From Actinacidiphila guanduensis (lineage in GTDB: Bacteria > Actinomycetota > Actinomycetes > Streptomycetales > Streptomycetaceae), in contig NZ_FNIE01000013.1 of NCBI RefSeq assembly GCF_900103985.1, forward strand, positions 124,001 through 188,000: DNA of 64,000 bases, read 5' to 3'. A program made the translations under genes and the position numbers. Each line of letters opens with the position of its first letter. The stretch's first letter is position 1. Positions 1 through 8,722 of this stretch are shown here, in pieces. Under the pieces are notes generated by a model. The model saw only the letters and a list, made by a program, of their open reading frames with translations. It searched no databases and was not told the DNA's origin.

Positions 1-63
1 GGTCAGAGAGCCGGCCGCAGCACCGGCCGGGCCACCGCCACCCCCGAGGAGTCGACCCGCCCC

Positions 64-825
64 ATGAACGCACCCACCCCCCGCTTCGCCGGCCAGGTCG
101 CCGTGGTGACCGGGGCGGCCTCCGGCATCGGGGCCGCCACCGCGCGCAGACTCGCCGGCGAAGGCGCCGCCGTCGTCCTCGCCGACATCGCCGCGCCGGC
201 CGGCGAGGAGGTCGCCGCGGGCATCCGCAAGGACGGTGGCCGGGCCGCGTTCGCCACCGCCGACGTCTCCTCGCCGCAGGGGTGGCAGGACATCGCCGCC
301 GCCGCGGCCGGCTTCGGGCCGGTGAACGTCCTGGTCTCCAACGCCTACACCGTGGACGTCACCCCCGCCCACGAGATGACGCTGGCCTCCTGGGAGCGGC
401 AGATCGCGGTGAACCTCACCGGCGCCTTCCTCGGCGTCAAGGCGCTCCTGCCCGACCTGCGGGCGACCTCCGGCGCCGTCGTGCTCACCTCCTCCGTCCA
501 CGCCCACAAGGGCATCCCCGGCCACCCCGCCTACGCCGCCAGCAAGGGCGCCCTGCTGTCGCTGACCGGGCAGCTGGCCGTGGAGTACGGGCCGCAGGTG
601 CGGGTCAACGCGGTGCTGCCCGGGCCGATCCTCACCGCCGCCTGGGACCGGGTCGGGCCCGAGGACCGCGAGCGCAGCGTCGCCGAGACCGCCGCCAAGC
701 GGTTCGGCAGACCCGAGGAGGCCGCCGCGGCCATCGCCTTCCTCGCCGCACCCGAAGCCTCCTACGTCACCGGCGCCAGCCTCCTCGTCGACGGCGGCTG
801 GAGCGTGGTGAAGGCATCCGCATGA
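64..825 (+). CDS. SDR-family sugar/polyol dehydrogenase
   Basis: Classical short-chain dehydrogenase of 253 residues, the usual length. The N-terminal TGAASGIG loop binds NAD(P), the catalytic Ser lies in LTSSVH, and YAASK supplies Tyr and Lys. The NNAG motif is changed to SNAY. A GAGGAG ribosome site about 12 bases before the ATG supports this start; the frame is open to the window edge, so an upstream start cannot be fully excluded. It is the first visible gene of a sugar-acid operon (regulator, dehydratase, aldolase and kinase follow), so I infer that it oxidises an aldose or polyol that enters the pathway. The substrate cannot be read from the sequence. Confidence 0.85.
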   Translation: MNAPTPRFAGQVAVVTGAASGIGAATARRLAGEGAAVVLADIAAPAGEEVAAGIRKDGGRAAFATADVSSPQGWQDIAAAAAGFGPVNVLVSNAYTVDVTPAHEMTLASWERQIAVNLTGAFLGVKALLPDLRATSGAVVLTSSVHAHKGIPGHPAYAASKGALLSLTGQLAVEYGPQVRVNAVLPGPILTAAWDRVGPEDRERSVAETAAKRFGRPEEAAAAIAFLAAPEASYVTGASLLVDGGWSVVKASA

Positions 826-868
826 CCGCCGCAGGACCCGAACGACCTTCGCAGAAAGGCAGAACCAC

Positions 869-1681
869 ATGACGCCATACGCGCGCCGCGGAGTGCACGG
901 CCAGACCGTGGAGACCCTCGCGCGCCGGGTGCTCAGCGGCGAGATCCCCGAAGGCGCCACCCTCGACCTGCCCGCGCTGCAGGCCGAACTCGACGTCAGC
1001 CTCACCGCGCTGCGCGAGTCGCTGAAGGTGCTCGCGGCCAAGGGCATGGTCGACGCCCGGCAGAAGCGCGGCACCTTCGTCCGCGCCCGTGCCGACTGGA
1101 ACCTGCTCGACGCCGACATGCTGCGCTGGCAGTTCGCCGCGGGCACCAGCGCCGGCGCCGACACCGCCCTGCTGCGCAACCTCGGCGAGGTCCGCGCCAT
1201 CATCGAGCCCGCCGCGGTGCGCCTGGCCGCGCTGCGCCGCACCGAGCCCGACCTGGCCGCGCTGGAGGCCGCCCTGGACGCCATGGCCGAGTCCGACGCG
1301 GGCCCCGCCCACGCCGTCCAGGCCGACCTCGGCTTCCACCGGGCCCTGCTCGCGGCCACCCACAACGAACTGCTCGAACGCATGGAGATGGTGATCGAGT
1401 CGGGCCTGGCGCACCGCGACGAGATCGTGCACTCCTCCCCGCACGGCCGCGACCCCGTGCCCAGCCACCGCGCCGTCCTGGACGCCGTGCGCGCCAAGGA
1501 CCCCGAGGCCGCGGAGCAGGCCATGCGCGCCCTGCTCGAACAGGCCGTGCGCGACCTGGACCTGGTGCACGGCGCCGACACCGGGCCCGGTGCGGGCGCG
1601 GGGCCCGCCGCCGGCACCGCCGCTGCACGTGAGACCGAACCCGAAACCGGAGCCGAAGCCCCCACGGAGGACACCAAGTGA
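869..1681 (+). CDS. FadR-subfamily GntR transcriptional regulator
   Basis: A winged-helix GntR domain occupies roughly residues 8-75, with the LTALRESLKVLAAKGMV recognition region and a KRGTFV wing. An FCD ligand domain follows, with typical motifs (FHRALLAATHN near its middle, PSHRAVLDAV later). An AGAAAGG ribosome site precedes the ATG. Its stop overlaps the start of the dehydratase gene by four bases, so the two are translationally coupled. FCD regulators usually bind a pathway acid, so I infer local control of this operon by a sugar acid. The C-terminal tail of about 35 residues is Gly/Ala/Glu/Thr-rich low complexity. Confidence 0.88.
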   Translation: MTPYARRGVHGQTVETLARRVLSGEIPEGATLDLPALQAELDVSLTALRESLKVLAAKGMVDARQKRGTFVRARADWNLLDADMLRWQFAAGTSAGADTALLRNLGEVRAIIEPAAVRLAALRRTEPDLAALEAALDAMAESDAGPAHAVQADLGFHRALLAATHNELLERMEMVIESGLAHRDEIVHSSPHGRDPVPSHRAVLDAVRAKDPEAAEQAMRALLEQAVRDLDLVHGADTGPGAGAGPAAGTAAARETEPETGAEAPTEDTK

Positions 1682-2823
1682 AGATCGTCAGGGTCGAGAC
1701 CTTCCTGGTGCCGCCGCGCTGGCTGTTCTGCCGGATCGAGACCGACGAGGGCCTGGTCGGCTGGGGCGAGCCGGTGGTCGAGGGCCGCGCCGAGGTGGTG
1801 CGCGCGGCCGTCGAGGTGCTCGCCGAACAGCTCGTCGGCCAGGACCCGTTGCGCATCCAGGACCACTGGCAGGTGCTCACCAAGGGCGGCTTCTACCGCG
1901 GCGGCCCGGTGCTCTCCAGCGCCGTGGCCGGCCTCGACCACGCCCTGTGGGACATCGCCGGCAAGGCGTACGGCGCCCCCGTGCACAGCCTGCTCGGCGG
2001 CCCGGTGCGCGACCGGGTCCGGGTCTACGCCTGGGTCGGCGGCGACGAGCCCGCGCAGATCGGCGAGCAGGTCGCCGCCCAGATCGAGGCCGGCTTCACC
2101 GCCGTGAAGATGAACGGCTCCGGCCGCACCGACCCGGTGCCCAGCGCCGCCGGCACCGCCGAGGTGGTCCGCCGGGTCGCCGCCGCCCGCGAGGCGCTGG
2201 GCCCCGAACGCGACGTCGCCGTCGACTTCCACGGCCGCTTCACCCCGGCCGGCGCCCGCCGGGTGCTGCACGAGATAGCCCCGCTGCACCCGCTCTTCGT
2301 GGAGGAGCCGGTGCTGCCCGACCAGAGCCACCTGCTCGCCCCGCTCGCCGCCGCCACCTCGGTGCCGCTGGCCACCGGCGAACGCCTCTACGGGCGCGGC
2401 GAGTTCCTGCCCGTGCTGCAGGCCGGCATCGCCGTCGCCCAGCCCGACCTCTCGCACGCCGGCGGCATCACCGAGGTGACGCGGATCGCCGCCCTCGCCG
2501 AGACCTTCGGCGCCCAACTCGCCCCGCACTGCCCGCTCGGCCCGATCTCGCTGGCCGCGAGCCTGCAAGTGGCCTTCTGCACGCCGAACTTCCTCATCCA
2601 GGAGCAGAGCCTGGGCATCCACTACAACAAGGAGGCCGACCTGCTCTCCTACCTGGTGGACACCGAGCCCTTCCGCTTCGTGGACGGCCACGCGGTGCGC
2701 ACCACGCTGCCCGGCCTCGGCATCACCGTGGACGAGGCCGCCGTACGCGCCGCCGACCGCGCCGGGCACGCCTGGCGCAACCCGGTCTGGCGGCACGCCG
2801 ACGGGTCGTTCGCCGAGTGGTGA
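1678..2823 (+). CDS. dgoD: Galactonate dehydratase-type enolase-superfamily enzyme
   Basis: A 381-residue member of the mandelate racemase/muconate lactonizing enzyme group. Metal-ligand and catalytic motifs appear in order: DFHGRF, VEEPV, TGERLYG, the QPDLSHAGGIT strand and the APHCPLGP His. The D-x-H pair in DFHGR matches D-galactonate dehydratase, which converts galactonate to 2-dehydro-3-deoxygalactonate. The aldolase and sugar kinase downstream fit that product. Length is normal for DgoD. Related acid sugar dehydratases (for example gluconate or arabinonate enzymes) share this architecture, so the exact substrate is inferred from context. Confidence 0.82.
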   Translation: MKIVRVETFLVPPRWLFCRIETDEGLVGWGEPVVEGRAEVVRAAVEVLAEQLVGQDPLRIQDHWQVLTKGGFYRGGPVLSSAVAGLDHALWDIAGKAYGAPVHSLLGGPVRDRVRVYAWVGGDEPAQIGEQVAAQIEAGFTAVKMNGSGRTDPVPSAAGTAEVVRRVAAAREALGPERDVAVDFHGRFTPAGARRVLHEIAPLHPLFVEEPVLPDQSHLLAPLAAATSVPLATGERLYGRGEFLPVLQAGIAVAQPDLSHAGGITEVTRIAALAETFGAQLAPHCPLGPISLAASLQVAFCTPNFLIQEQSLGIHYNKEADLLSYLVDTEPFRFVDGHAVRTTLPGLGITVDEAAVRAADRAGHAWRNPVWRHADGSFAEW

Positions 2824-3878
2824 CGCCCGCCGCGGCCGCCCCGCGGATCACCGCCGACCCCGCCCGCGGCGGGCGGTGGACCTCGCTGCACGCCGCCGGG
2901 CGCGAGTGGCTCTGGCACCGCGAGGAGCCGCGCCGCGCCGGGGTGGTCCCCGGCGACGCCTTCGCCGACGCGGGCGGCCTGGAGGAGTGCGTGCCCACCG
3001 TCCGCGGGCGGCCCGACCACGGCGACGCCTGGACGCGGCCCTGGCGGCAGGAGGGCGAGTGGTGGGTCGCCGACTGCCCATGCTTCCGGTTCGCCCGCCG
3101 CATCCGCCACCTGCCCGACCGCGCCGAGGCCGACTACCGCCTGTCCGCCGCACCCGGCCACCGCTTCGTATGGGCCGCCCACGCCCTGCTCGACCTCTCG
3201 CCGGCCGCCCGCCTCGACCTCCCCGATGCGGCGCCCGCCCGCCTCTACGCGGACGGCGGCAACGCGTGGACGCCCTTCACCTGGCCCGACGCGCCGCCGG
3301 CACCGGCCCCGCGGCCCGGAAGCACCCCGCCTTTCAGCGGGCCCGGCACCCAGGCGGGCAGCCCGTCCGGCGGGTTGCTCGCCGACCCGCTCCTGGGCCG
3401 CCCCGGCACCCTGCCCGGCGACGCCCCGAGCAGCGGGCCCGCCGGCCCGTCCCGCGCCCCGTCCGGAACGCTCGCCGGCCGGTCCGACGCGCAGGTGGGC
3501 GGCCCGACCGGTGGGTTGTTCGCGGGCCCGCTCGCTGGCCGCACCCCGCCCGCCGGAGGCTCCGGCACCGTGCCCTTCGACCGGCTCGGGCCCGACGACG
3601 GGACGGCCCTCGGCGCCATCGTCCGGGCCGCCGCGGTCGGTGTCCACGACGGCGGGCGGATCCTGCGGTTCGCGCTGGAGGCCGACGCGGGCCAGCCGGT
3701 CTCGGTCGCCCTGTGGCGCAACCTCGGCGGCTTCCCCGAGGGCGCCCCCTACCGCTCGATCGGCGTGGAGCCGATGCTCGGCCGCGTCTTCGACCTCGCC
3801 GCGGCCGGGCCGGACGAGGCCGCCCGGGTCCCCGCGAGCGGCGAGGTCCGCTGGCGCCTGACCGTCACCGCCGGCTGA
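2820..3878 (+). CDS. Aldose 1-epimerase-like protein with low-complexity insert
   Basis: A GTG start overlaps the dehydratase TGA by four bases, giving 352 residues. The N-terminal part (GREWLWHREEP, then EECVPTV) and the C-terminal part (SVALWRNLGGFPEG) resemble the galactose-mutarotase-like beta-sandwich family. Such proteins usually interconvert sugar anomers; here that would supply one anomer to the dehydrogenase. About 95 residues in the middle (roughly 160-255) are Gly/Pro/Ala-rich with two imperfect copies of a GGLLADPLLGRPG-like unit, interrupting the fold. The operon position is secure; the catalytic role is inferred. Confidence 0.65.
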   Translation: MTPAAAAPRITADPARGGRWTSLHAAGREWLWHREEPRRAGVVPGDAFADAGGLEECVPTVRGRPDHGDAWTRPWRQEGEWWVADCPCFRFARRIRHLPDRAEADYRLSAAPGHRFVWAAHALLDLSPAARLDLPDAAPARLYADGGNAWTPFTWPDAPPAPAPRPGSTPPFSGPGTQAGSPSGGLLADPLLGRPGTLPGDAPSSGPAGPSRAPSGTLAGRSDAQVGGPTGGLFAGPLAGRTPPAGGSGTVPFDRLGPDDGTALGAIVRAAAVGVHDGGRILRFALEADAGQPVSVALWRNLGGFPEGAPYRSIGVEPMLGRVFDLAAAGPDEAARVPASGEVRWRLTVTAG

Positions 3879-3917
3879 CGCCGTCCCACCCGCCCCCGAC
3901 GTAAGGACACCCGAACC

Positions 3918-4559
3918 GTGGATCTGCTCGCGGCCCTGCGCACCCACCGGCTCGTCGCCATCGTGCGCGGCGACGACCCCGACGCCGCCGTACGCTCCGT
4001 GACCGCCCTGGTCGAGGAGGGCGTCGCCCTCATCGAGATATCCCTCAGCGGCACCGGCGCCCTCGATGCCATCGCCGCCGCCCGCAAGGCGCTCGGCGAC
4101 GAGGCCGCGCTCGGCGCCGGCACCGTCCTGACCGCGCAGGACGCCCACGACGCCCGGCGCGCGGGCGCCCGCTTCAGTGTCACGCCGGGCCTCGCCGAGG
4201 GGGTGTCGGCCTCGATCGAGCTGGGCCTGCCCGTCCTCGCCGGGGTGATGACGCCCACCGACGTGCTCACCGCCCGCCGCATGGGCGCGGCCGCCTGCAA
4301 GATCTTCCCCGCCGCCCAGGCCGGCGGCCCCGGCTACCTGCGCGCCCTGCGCGCCCCCTTCCCCGACGTGCCCTTCGTGCCCGTCGGCGGGGTCGACGCC
4401 GAGGCCGCCCGCGCCTATCTCGCCGCCGGCGCCACCGCGGTCGGCGTCGGCAGCCCGCTGCTCGGCGACGCCCCCGCCGGCGGCGACCTCACCGCCCTGC
4501 GCGGCCGGGCCCGCGACTTCCTCGCCGCTGTCGCGCAGACCGCGGAGCCGTCCCGGTGA
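3918..4559 (+). CDS. KDPG/KDPGal-type aldolase
   Basis: A 213-residue class I aldolase of the Eda/DgoA family. Visible motifs are the Schiff-base lysine in CKIFPAAQ, GAGTVLT for phosphate binding, SVTPG, and VPVGGV near the C-terminus. It cleaves 2-dehydro-3-deoxy-6-phospho sugar acids to pyruvate and glyceraldehyde 3-phosphate. With the DgoD-type dehydratase and the PfkB kinase it completes a De Ley-Doudoroff-like route. The GTG start follows a GTAAGGA ribosome site at 3901-3907. The stop overlaps the kinase GTG by four bases. Confidence 0.88.
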   Translation: MDLLAALRTHRLVAIVRGDDPDAAVRSVTALVEEGVALIEISLSGTGALDAIAAARKALGDEAALGAGTVLTAQDAHDARRAGARFSVTPGLAEGVSASIELGLPVLAGVMTPTDVLTARRMGAAACKIFPAAQAGGPGYLRALRAPFPDVPFVPVGGVDAEAARAYLAAGATAVGVGSPLLGDAPAGGDLTALRGRARDFLAAVAQTAEPSR

Positions 4560-5581
4560 GCGGGCCCGTCGTGTGCGTGGGGGAGACCATGGCCGCGCTG
4601 GTGCCCGAGCCGGTCGGGCCGCTGGCCACGGCCGGCACCCTCGCGGTCACCGTGGCCGGGGCCGAGTCCAACACCGCGATGTACCTCGCCGACCACGGCG
4701 TGCCCGTGCGCTGGGTGTCCGCGGTGGGCGCCGATCCCTTCGGCGAGCGGATCACCGCCGAGGTCGCCGCCTGCGGGGTGGACGTCAGCGGCGTGCGCAC
4801 CGACCCCGCGCGGCCCACCGGGCTGCTGCTGAAGGACCCCGGCGCCGCCGGGACCCGGGTGCGCTACTACCGGGCCGGCTCGGCCGCCGCCGCGCTCGGC
4901 CCCGACCTGCTGGCCGCGCCCGCCGTCCGCGAGGCGTCCCTGCTGCACCTGACCGGGATCACGGCGGCGCTCTCGGCCTCCTGCCGGGCCCTGGTGGAGG
5001 CCGCGCTGGACGGGCCGGTGCCGGTGAGCTTCGACGTCAACCACCGGCCCGCGCTGTGGCCGGGCGGCCGCGAGGAGGCCGCGGCCGTGCTGCGCGGCCT
5101 GGCCGACCGGGCCGACCTGGTCTTCGTCGGGCTGGACGAGGCGCAGGCGCTGTGGGGCCCGGCGGTCGCCGACCCGGCCGCCGTACGGGCCCTGCTGCCC
5201 GGGCCGCGGCGCCTGGTGGTCAAGGACGGGCCGCGCGCCGCCACCGCGTACGACGGAGCCGCCGCCCGTACGGTGCCCGCGCCCGCGGTCGAGGTGGTCG
5301 AGCCCGTCGGCGCGGGCGACGCCTTCGCCGCGGGCTTCCTGGCCGCCCTGCACCGCGGCGGGTCCACCGAGCGCGCGCTGCGGCTGGGCCACCTCACGGC
5401 GGGCGCGGCGCTGCGCGTCGGCGCCGACCACGGCCCGCTGCCGCCGCCGGACCGGCTGGCCGCGCTGCTGGACGCGAGCGAGGCAGAGTGGCGGGCGCTC
5501 GCCCCCGCGGCCGGGCCGACCCCGAGGGCACCGCTGGCACGGTCGGCAGCGCCGGTTCCGCCGGCCCGCCAGGACGCCTGA
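4556..5581 (+). CDS. PfkB-family sugar kinase (2-dehydro-3-deoxy sugar acid kinase)
   Basis: A 341-residue ribokinase/PfkB kinase. The N-terminal CVGETMAALVPEP strand, the NTAMYLA sugar-binding region and the C-terminal GAGDAFAAGF motif with its catalytic Asp are intact. In this operon the expected reaction is ATP-dependent phosphorylation of 2-dehydro-3-deoxygalactonate or the gluconate epimer before aldol cleavage. The GTG start overlaps the aldolase stop. The last 30 residues are Pro/Ala-rich and probably disordered. This is the last gene of the operon; a 170-bp gap follows. Confidence 0.85.
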   Translation: MSGPVVCVGETMAALVPEPVGPLATAGTLAVTVAGAESNTAMYLADHGVPVRWVSAVGADPFGERITAEVAACGVDVSGVRTDPARPTGLLLKDPGAAGTRVRYYRAGSAAAALGPDLLAAPAVREASLLHLTGITAALSASCRALVEAALDGPVPVSFDVNHRPALWPGGREEAAAVLRGLADRADLVFVGLDEAQALWGPAVADPAAVRALLPGPRRLVVKDGPRAATAYDGAAARTVPAPAVEVVEPVGAGDAFAAGFLAALHRGGSTERALRLGHLTAGAALRVGADHGPLPPPDRLAALLDASEAEWRALAPAAGPTPRAPLARSAAPVPPARQDA

Positions 5582-5751
5582 GGGCCCCCGCGGGAGCCCC
5601 GAGGCCGCCCGCACGCGCCCGAGTTGCGGGCCCTTTCGCCACCTGCGCCCCATCCGTCACCCCTGTGCGGAAGGGAAAACGGCCGCCGCGACGTACGGGC
5701 CCTTCACACGTACGTTTCGCTGTGTACGCCGAGCAATGCTCTCCTGGTGAC

Positions 5752-6900
5752 ATGGACCACATCACCTTCCTCGTGAGCATGGTCATCGTCACCGCCCTCG
5801 CGTTCGACTTCACCAACGGCTTCCACGACACCGCGAACGCCATGGCGACCTCGATCGCCACGGGGGCGCTGCGGCCGAAGGTGGCGGTCGCGATCAGCGG
5901 GGTGCTCAACCTGGCCGGCGCGTTCCTCTCCACGGAGGTCGCCAGGACGATCTCGGGCGGGATCGTGGCCGACAACCTGGTCACCCCGGGCATGATCTTC
6001 GCCGGACTGATCGGCGCTATCGTCTGGAATCTCGTCACGTGGCTGCTGGGGTTGCCGTCCAGTTCCTCGCACGCGCTCTTCGGCGGGCTGATCGGCGCGG
6101 TGTGGGTGGGGGCGGGACGCAAGGGCGTGCACTTCAATGAGGTGCTCGACAAGATCCTCATCCCCGCCGTGGCCTCGCCGGTCGTCGCCGGTGTCGCCGC
6201 GCTCGCCGCCACGTACTTCACCTACCGGCTCACGCGGCGGTCGGACGGCGACACCGTCGCCAAGGGCTTCCGCACCGGCCAGATCGCCTCGGCGTCCCTG
6301 GTCTCGCTTGCCCACGGCACCAACGACGCGCAGAAGACCATGGGCGTCATCACCCTCGCCCTGATCTCCTGCGGGGCCCTCGCCCCCGGCTCGGGGCCGC
6401 CGGTGTGGGTCATCCTCACCGCCGGCCTGGCCATCGCCACCGGCACCTACATCGGCGGCTGGCGGATCATCCGCACGATGGGCAAGGGCATCGTGGACAT
6501 CCAGTCCCCGCAGGGCTTCGCGGCGGAGTCCGCCTCCACCGCGGTCATCCTGACCTCCGCGAACATGGGCTTCGCGCTGTCCACCACGCAGGTGTGCTCC
6601 GGCGGCATCCTGGGCGCGGGCGTCGGCCGCAGGCTCGCCGAGGTGCGCTGGGGCACCGCCGGGCAGATGGCGCTGGCCTGGCTGGTGACGCTGCCCGCGG
6701 CCGCCGCCGTCGGCGCGGTCGCCGCCAGCGTGGTGGTGCACGGCGGCACCCTCGGGACGGTGCTGATCGCGCTCGCGGCGGCCGCCGTGGCCGCGGTCAT
6801 CGTGGTGCTGTCCCGCCGCAGCCCGGTGGACGCCGGGAACGTGAACGACGCCAGCACCGTCCCGGTCCGCCAGGTCGCGAACGCCAAGGCGGGCGTGTGA
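5752..6900 (+). CDS. pit: Low-affinity inorganic phosphate transporter, PiT family
   Basis: A 382-residue integral membrane protein with the PiT signature near the N-terminus (FDFTNGFHDTANAMAT) and its inverted repeat later (SLAHGTNDAQKTMGV). About ten hydrophobic segments are visible. PiT proteins carry metal-phosphate with proton symport. I chose the ATG at 5752 because the family begins with this short segment before the first helix. It stands 170 bp after the kinase gene; I see no convincing pair of PHO-box direct repeats there. The polyphosphate kinase two genes later suggests a shared role in phosphate storage. Confidence 0.93.
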   Translation: MDHITFLVSMVIVTALAFDFTNGFHDTANAMATSIATGALRPKVAVAISGVLNLAGAFLSTEVARTISGGIVADNLVTPGMIFAGLIGAIVWNLVTWLLGLPSSSSHALFGGLIGAVWVGAGRKGVHFNEVLDKILIPAVASPVVAGVAALAATYFTYRLTRRSDGDTVAKGFRTGQIASASLVSLAHGTNDAQKTMGVITLALISCGALAPGSGPPVWVILTAGLAIATGTYIGGWRIIRTMGKGIVDIQSPQGFAAESASTAVILTSANMGFALSTTQVCSGGILGAGVGRRLAEVRWGTAGQMALAWLVTLPAAAAVGAVAASVVVHGGTLGTVLIALAAAAVAAVIVVLSRRSPVDAGNVNDASTVPVRQVANAKAGV

Positions 6901-6946
6901 GCGGCCGGTCGGGCGAGCAGGACAAGCAGGAGAGGGGAGCACAACC

Positions 6947-7177
6947 ATGGACGTGAAGTGGGGATCGCTGGGACAGGTCGCGCTGGTCTCCTTCGGCGCC
7001 ACCGTCGGGGTGGTGGTCGTCTTCGCCCTGGGGGTGCGGGCGCTGGCCGCCCGGCAGGAGGCGCGCGCGCACGGGGCCACCGGCAGCGCGCAGGGCCAGG
7101 TGGCGGGCGTCTGCTTCACCGTGTGCGCCTGCGCCGTCCTCTACGGGCTGTACCTGATCATTCCCCAGTTCCACTAG
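6947..7177 (+). CDS. Small two-helix membrane protein next to PiT
   Basis: This 76-residue protein has two hydrophobic segments (about residues 10-31 and 53-71) separated by a charged, Gln/Ala-rich loop. The second segment carries three cysteines within six residues (VCFTVCACAV). An AGGAGAGGGG ribosome site precedes the ATG. It lies 46 bp after the phosphate transporter and just before the polyphosphate kinase, which suggests a membrane accessory to phosphate uptake. I recognise no named domain. Confidence 0.75.
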   Translation: MDVKWGSLGQVALVSFGATVGVVVVFALGVRALAARQEARAHGATGSAQGQVAGVCFTVCACAVLYGLYLIIPQFH

Positions 7178-7192
7178 CCGGAGGTGACCGCG

Positions 7193-8098
7193 GTGGATGA
7201 GCCCACCCTGCTGGCCGGGATGACCGTCGACTACACCGACACCGACGACCCGGTGCTGATCCGCCCGGACGGCACGGTGGTGGACACCTGGCGGGAGAAC
7301 TACCCGTACGACACCCGCATGGAGCGGCCGGAGTACGAGCGGCACAAGCGGCTGCAGCAGATCGAGCTGCTGAAGCTGCAGCGCTGGGTGAAGGAGACCG
7401 GGCAGCGGATAGTGATCGTCTTCGAGGGGCGGGACGCGGCCGGCAAGGGCGGCACGATCAAGCGCTTCGTGGAGCACCTCAACCCGCGCGGCGCCCGGGT
7501 GGTCGCCCTGGAGAAGCCGACCGAGCGCGAGAGCGGCCAGTGGTACTTCCAGCGCTACGTGGCGCACCTGCCGACGGCCGGGGAGATCGTGATGTTCGAC
7601 CGGTCCTGGTACAACCGGGCCGGTGTGGAGCGGGTGATGGGCTTCTGCACCGACGAGGAGTACCACCGCTTCATGCGGCAGGCGCCCGCCTTCGAGCGGA
7701 TGCTGGTGGACGAGGGCATCCATCTGGTGAAGTTCTGGTTCTCGGTGTCCCGCAACGAGCAGCGCACCCGCTTCACCATCCGCCAGGTCGACCCGGTGCG
7801 GCAGTGGAAGCTCAGCCCCATGGACCTCGCCTCGCTGGACCGGTGGGACCGGTACACCGAGGCGAAGGTGGCGATGTTCCACGAGACCGACACCGCGTAC
7901 GCGCCCTGGACGGTGGTGAAGTCCAACGACAAGAAGCGGGCCCGGGTGGAGGCCATGCGCAGTGTGCTGGCCCGCTTCCCCTACACCGACCGCGACGACG
8001 AGATCGTGGGCACCCCGGACCCGCTCATCGTCGGCGCGGCGGCGAACCTGCTGGAGGCCGGCGAGGACGCGGCGGCCCGCTCCCTGCTGCGCCCCTGA
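7193..8098 (+). CDS. ppk2: Polyphosphate kinase 2
   Basis: A 301-residue PPK2-family protein. The Walker A segment is GRDAAGKGG, the Walker B/lid region is MFDRSWYNRAGVERVMGF, and FRWxLSPMD-like residues (QWKLSPMDLASLDRW) follow. It is a single-domain form, the type that mainly uses polyphosphate to phosphorylate nucleoside diphosphates, though some make polyphosphate. I prefer the GTG at 7193 over the GTG at 7184 because GGAG at 7180-7183 sits at proper distance only from the later codon. It probably forms a unit with the PiT transporter and the small membrane protein. Confidence 0.9.
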   Translation: MDEPTLLAGMTVDYTDTDDPVLIRPDGTVVDTWRENYPYDTRMERPEYERHKRLQQIELLKLQRWVKETGQRIVIVFEGRDAAGKGGTIKRFVEHLNPRGARVVALEKPTERESGQWYFQRYVAHLPTAGEIVMFDRSWYNRAGVERVMGFCTDEEYHRFMRQAPAFERMLVDEGIHLVKFWFSVSRNEQRTRFTIRQVDPVRQWKLSPMDLASLDRWDRYTEAKVAMFHETDTAYAPWTVVKSNDKKRARVEAMRSVLARFPYTDRDDEIVGTPDPLIVGAAANLLEAGEDAAARSLLRP

Positions 8099-8193
8099 AC
8101 CGCCGCTCGGGCCGGTCCCTGTCAGGCCGGGGCCGGTCCCCGGCCGGTCGGGCTCAGCCGGGGTCGGTCCACCGTCCGTCGGGCCGGCCGGGG

Positions 8194-8517
8194 TCAGTCG
8201 AGGTGGAACACCTCCTCGGCGGGCGCCCACCACTCACCCTCGGCCGCGCTCTCCAGGGGCTGCTGGCACGGGTCGGTCAGCGCCCACCAGTCCCTGGTGA
8301 CGGGGTCCTCGGCGATGGCGGCGGTGTCGGCCGCGTAGTCGGTGCCGCCGTACTCCAGGTAGCTGAACAGCAGCCCGTCGCGCAGGAAGATGGAGTAGTT
8401 GCCGATGTGCGCCCGCTTCAGGGCGGCCAGCACCCCGGGCCAGGCGTCCGCGTGCAGCCTGCGGTACTCCGCCTCCTTCTCCGGACGCAGCCGGATCACC
8501 GCCGCATAGCGCTCCAT
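8194..8517 (-). CDS. rhaM: L-rhamnose mutarotase family protein
   Basis: A 107-residue ferredoxin-like alpha/beta protein of the RhaM/fucose mutarotase family. Characteristic segments are RYAAVIRLRPEK at the N-terminus, YRRLHADAWPGV with the conserved His, NYSIFLRDG, and the WW pair before LTDPCQQPL. It interconverts anomers of a 6-deoxyhexose. It is divergent from the FadR-type regulator and sugar-import locus at 8826-14388 and converges with ppk2. A 17-bp perfect dyad lies directly upstream of its start, suggesting local repression. Confidence 0.85.
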   Translation of the reverse strand: MERYAAVIRLRPEKEAEYRRLHADAWPGVLAALKRAHIGNYSIFLRDGLLFSYLEYGGTDYAADTAAIAEDPVTRDWWALTDPCQQPLESAAEGEWWAPAEEVFHLD

Positions 8518-8538
8518 TGCGCCGCCCCTCTTCGCGTC

Positions 8539-8555
8539 GATCCGTGTGACGGATC
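8539..8555. promoter_or_regulatory. Dyad upstream of rhaM, probable operator
   Basis: A perfect inverted repeat with 7-bp arms and a 3-bp spacer (GATCCGT GTG ACGGATC) lies 21 bp upstream of the rhaM start. Its position in the leader or promoter fits repressor binding. The binding protein is unknown; the adjacent FadR-type regulator is the obvious candidate. Confidence 0.5.
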
Positions 8556-8722
8556 TGCTTCATCGGTAGGGCAGGACCCTATGCATCTGATCCTTCGCAT
8601 GCAATCGTGCGGCCGAAGTGGGGTTGTTTCGCCAGGATATGACCGTTTTCCTGGTGCGATTTCCGGGTGGAGTCATCCGAGGTCTTCCCTTCGCGTCACG
8701 CGGATGTCATAGTGACGGCGCT

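Noticed and set aside
1..63. Possible tail of an upstream gene at the window edge
   Set aside because: There is no stop in the dehydrogenase frame, but no independent evidence for an upstream reading frame in 63 bases.
5582..5751. PHO-box search before the phosphate transporter
   Set aside because: I could not find the paired GTTCACC-like direct repeats; only loose TTCACA/GTACG repeats are present.
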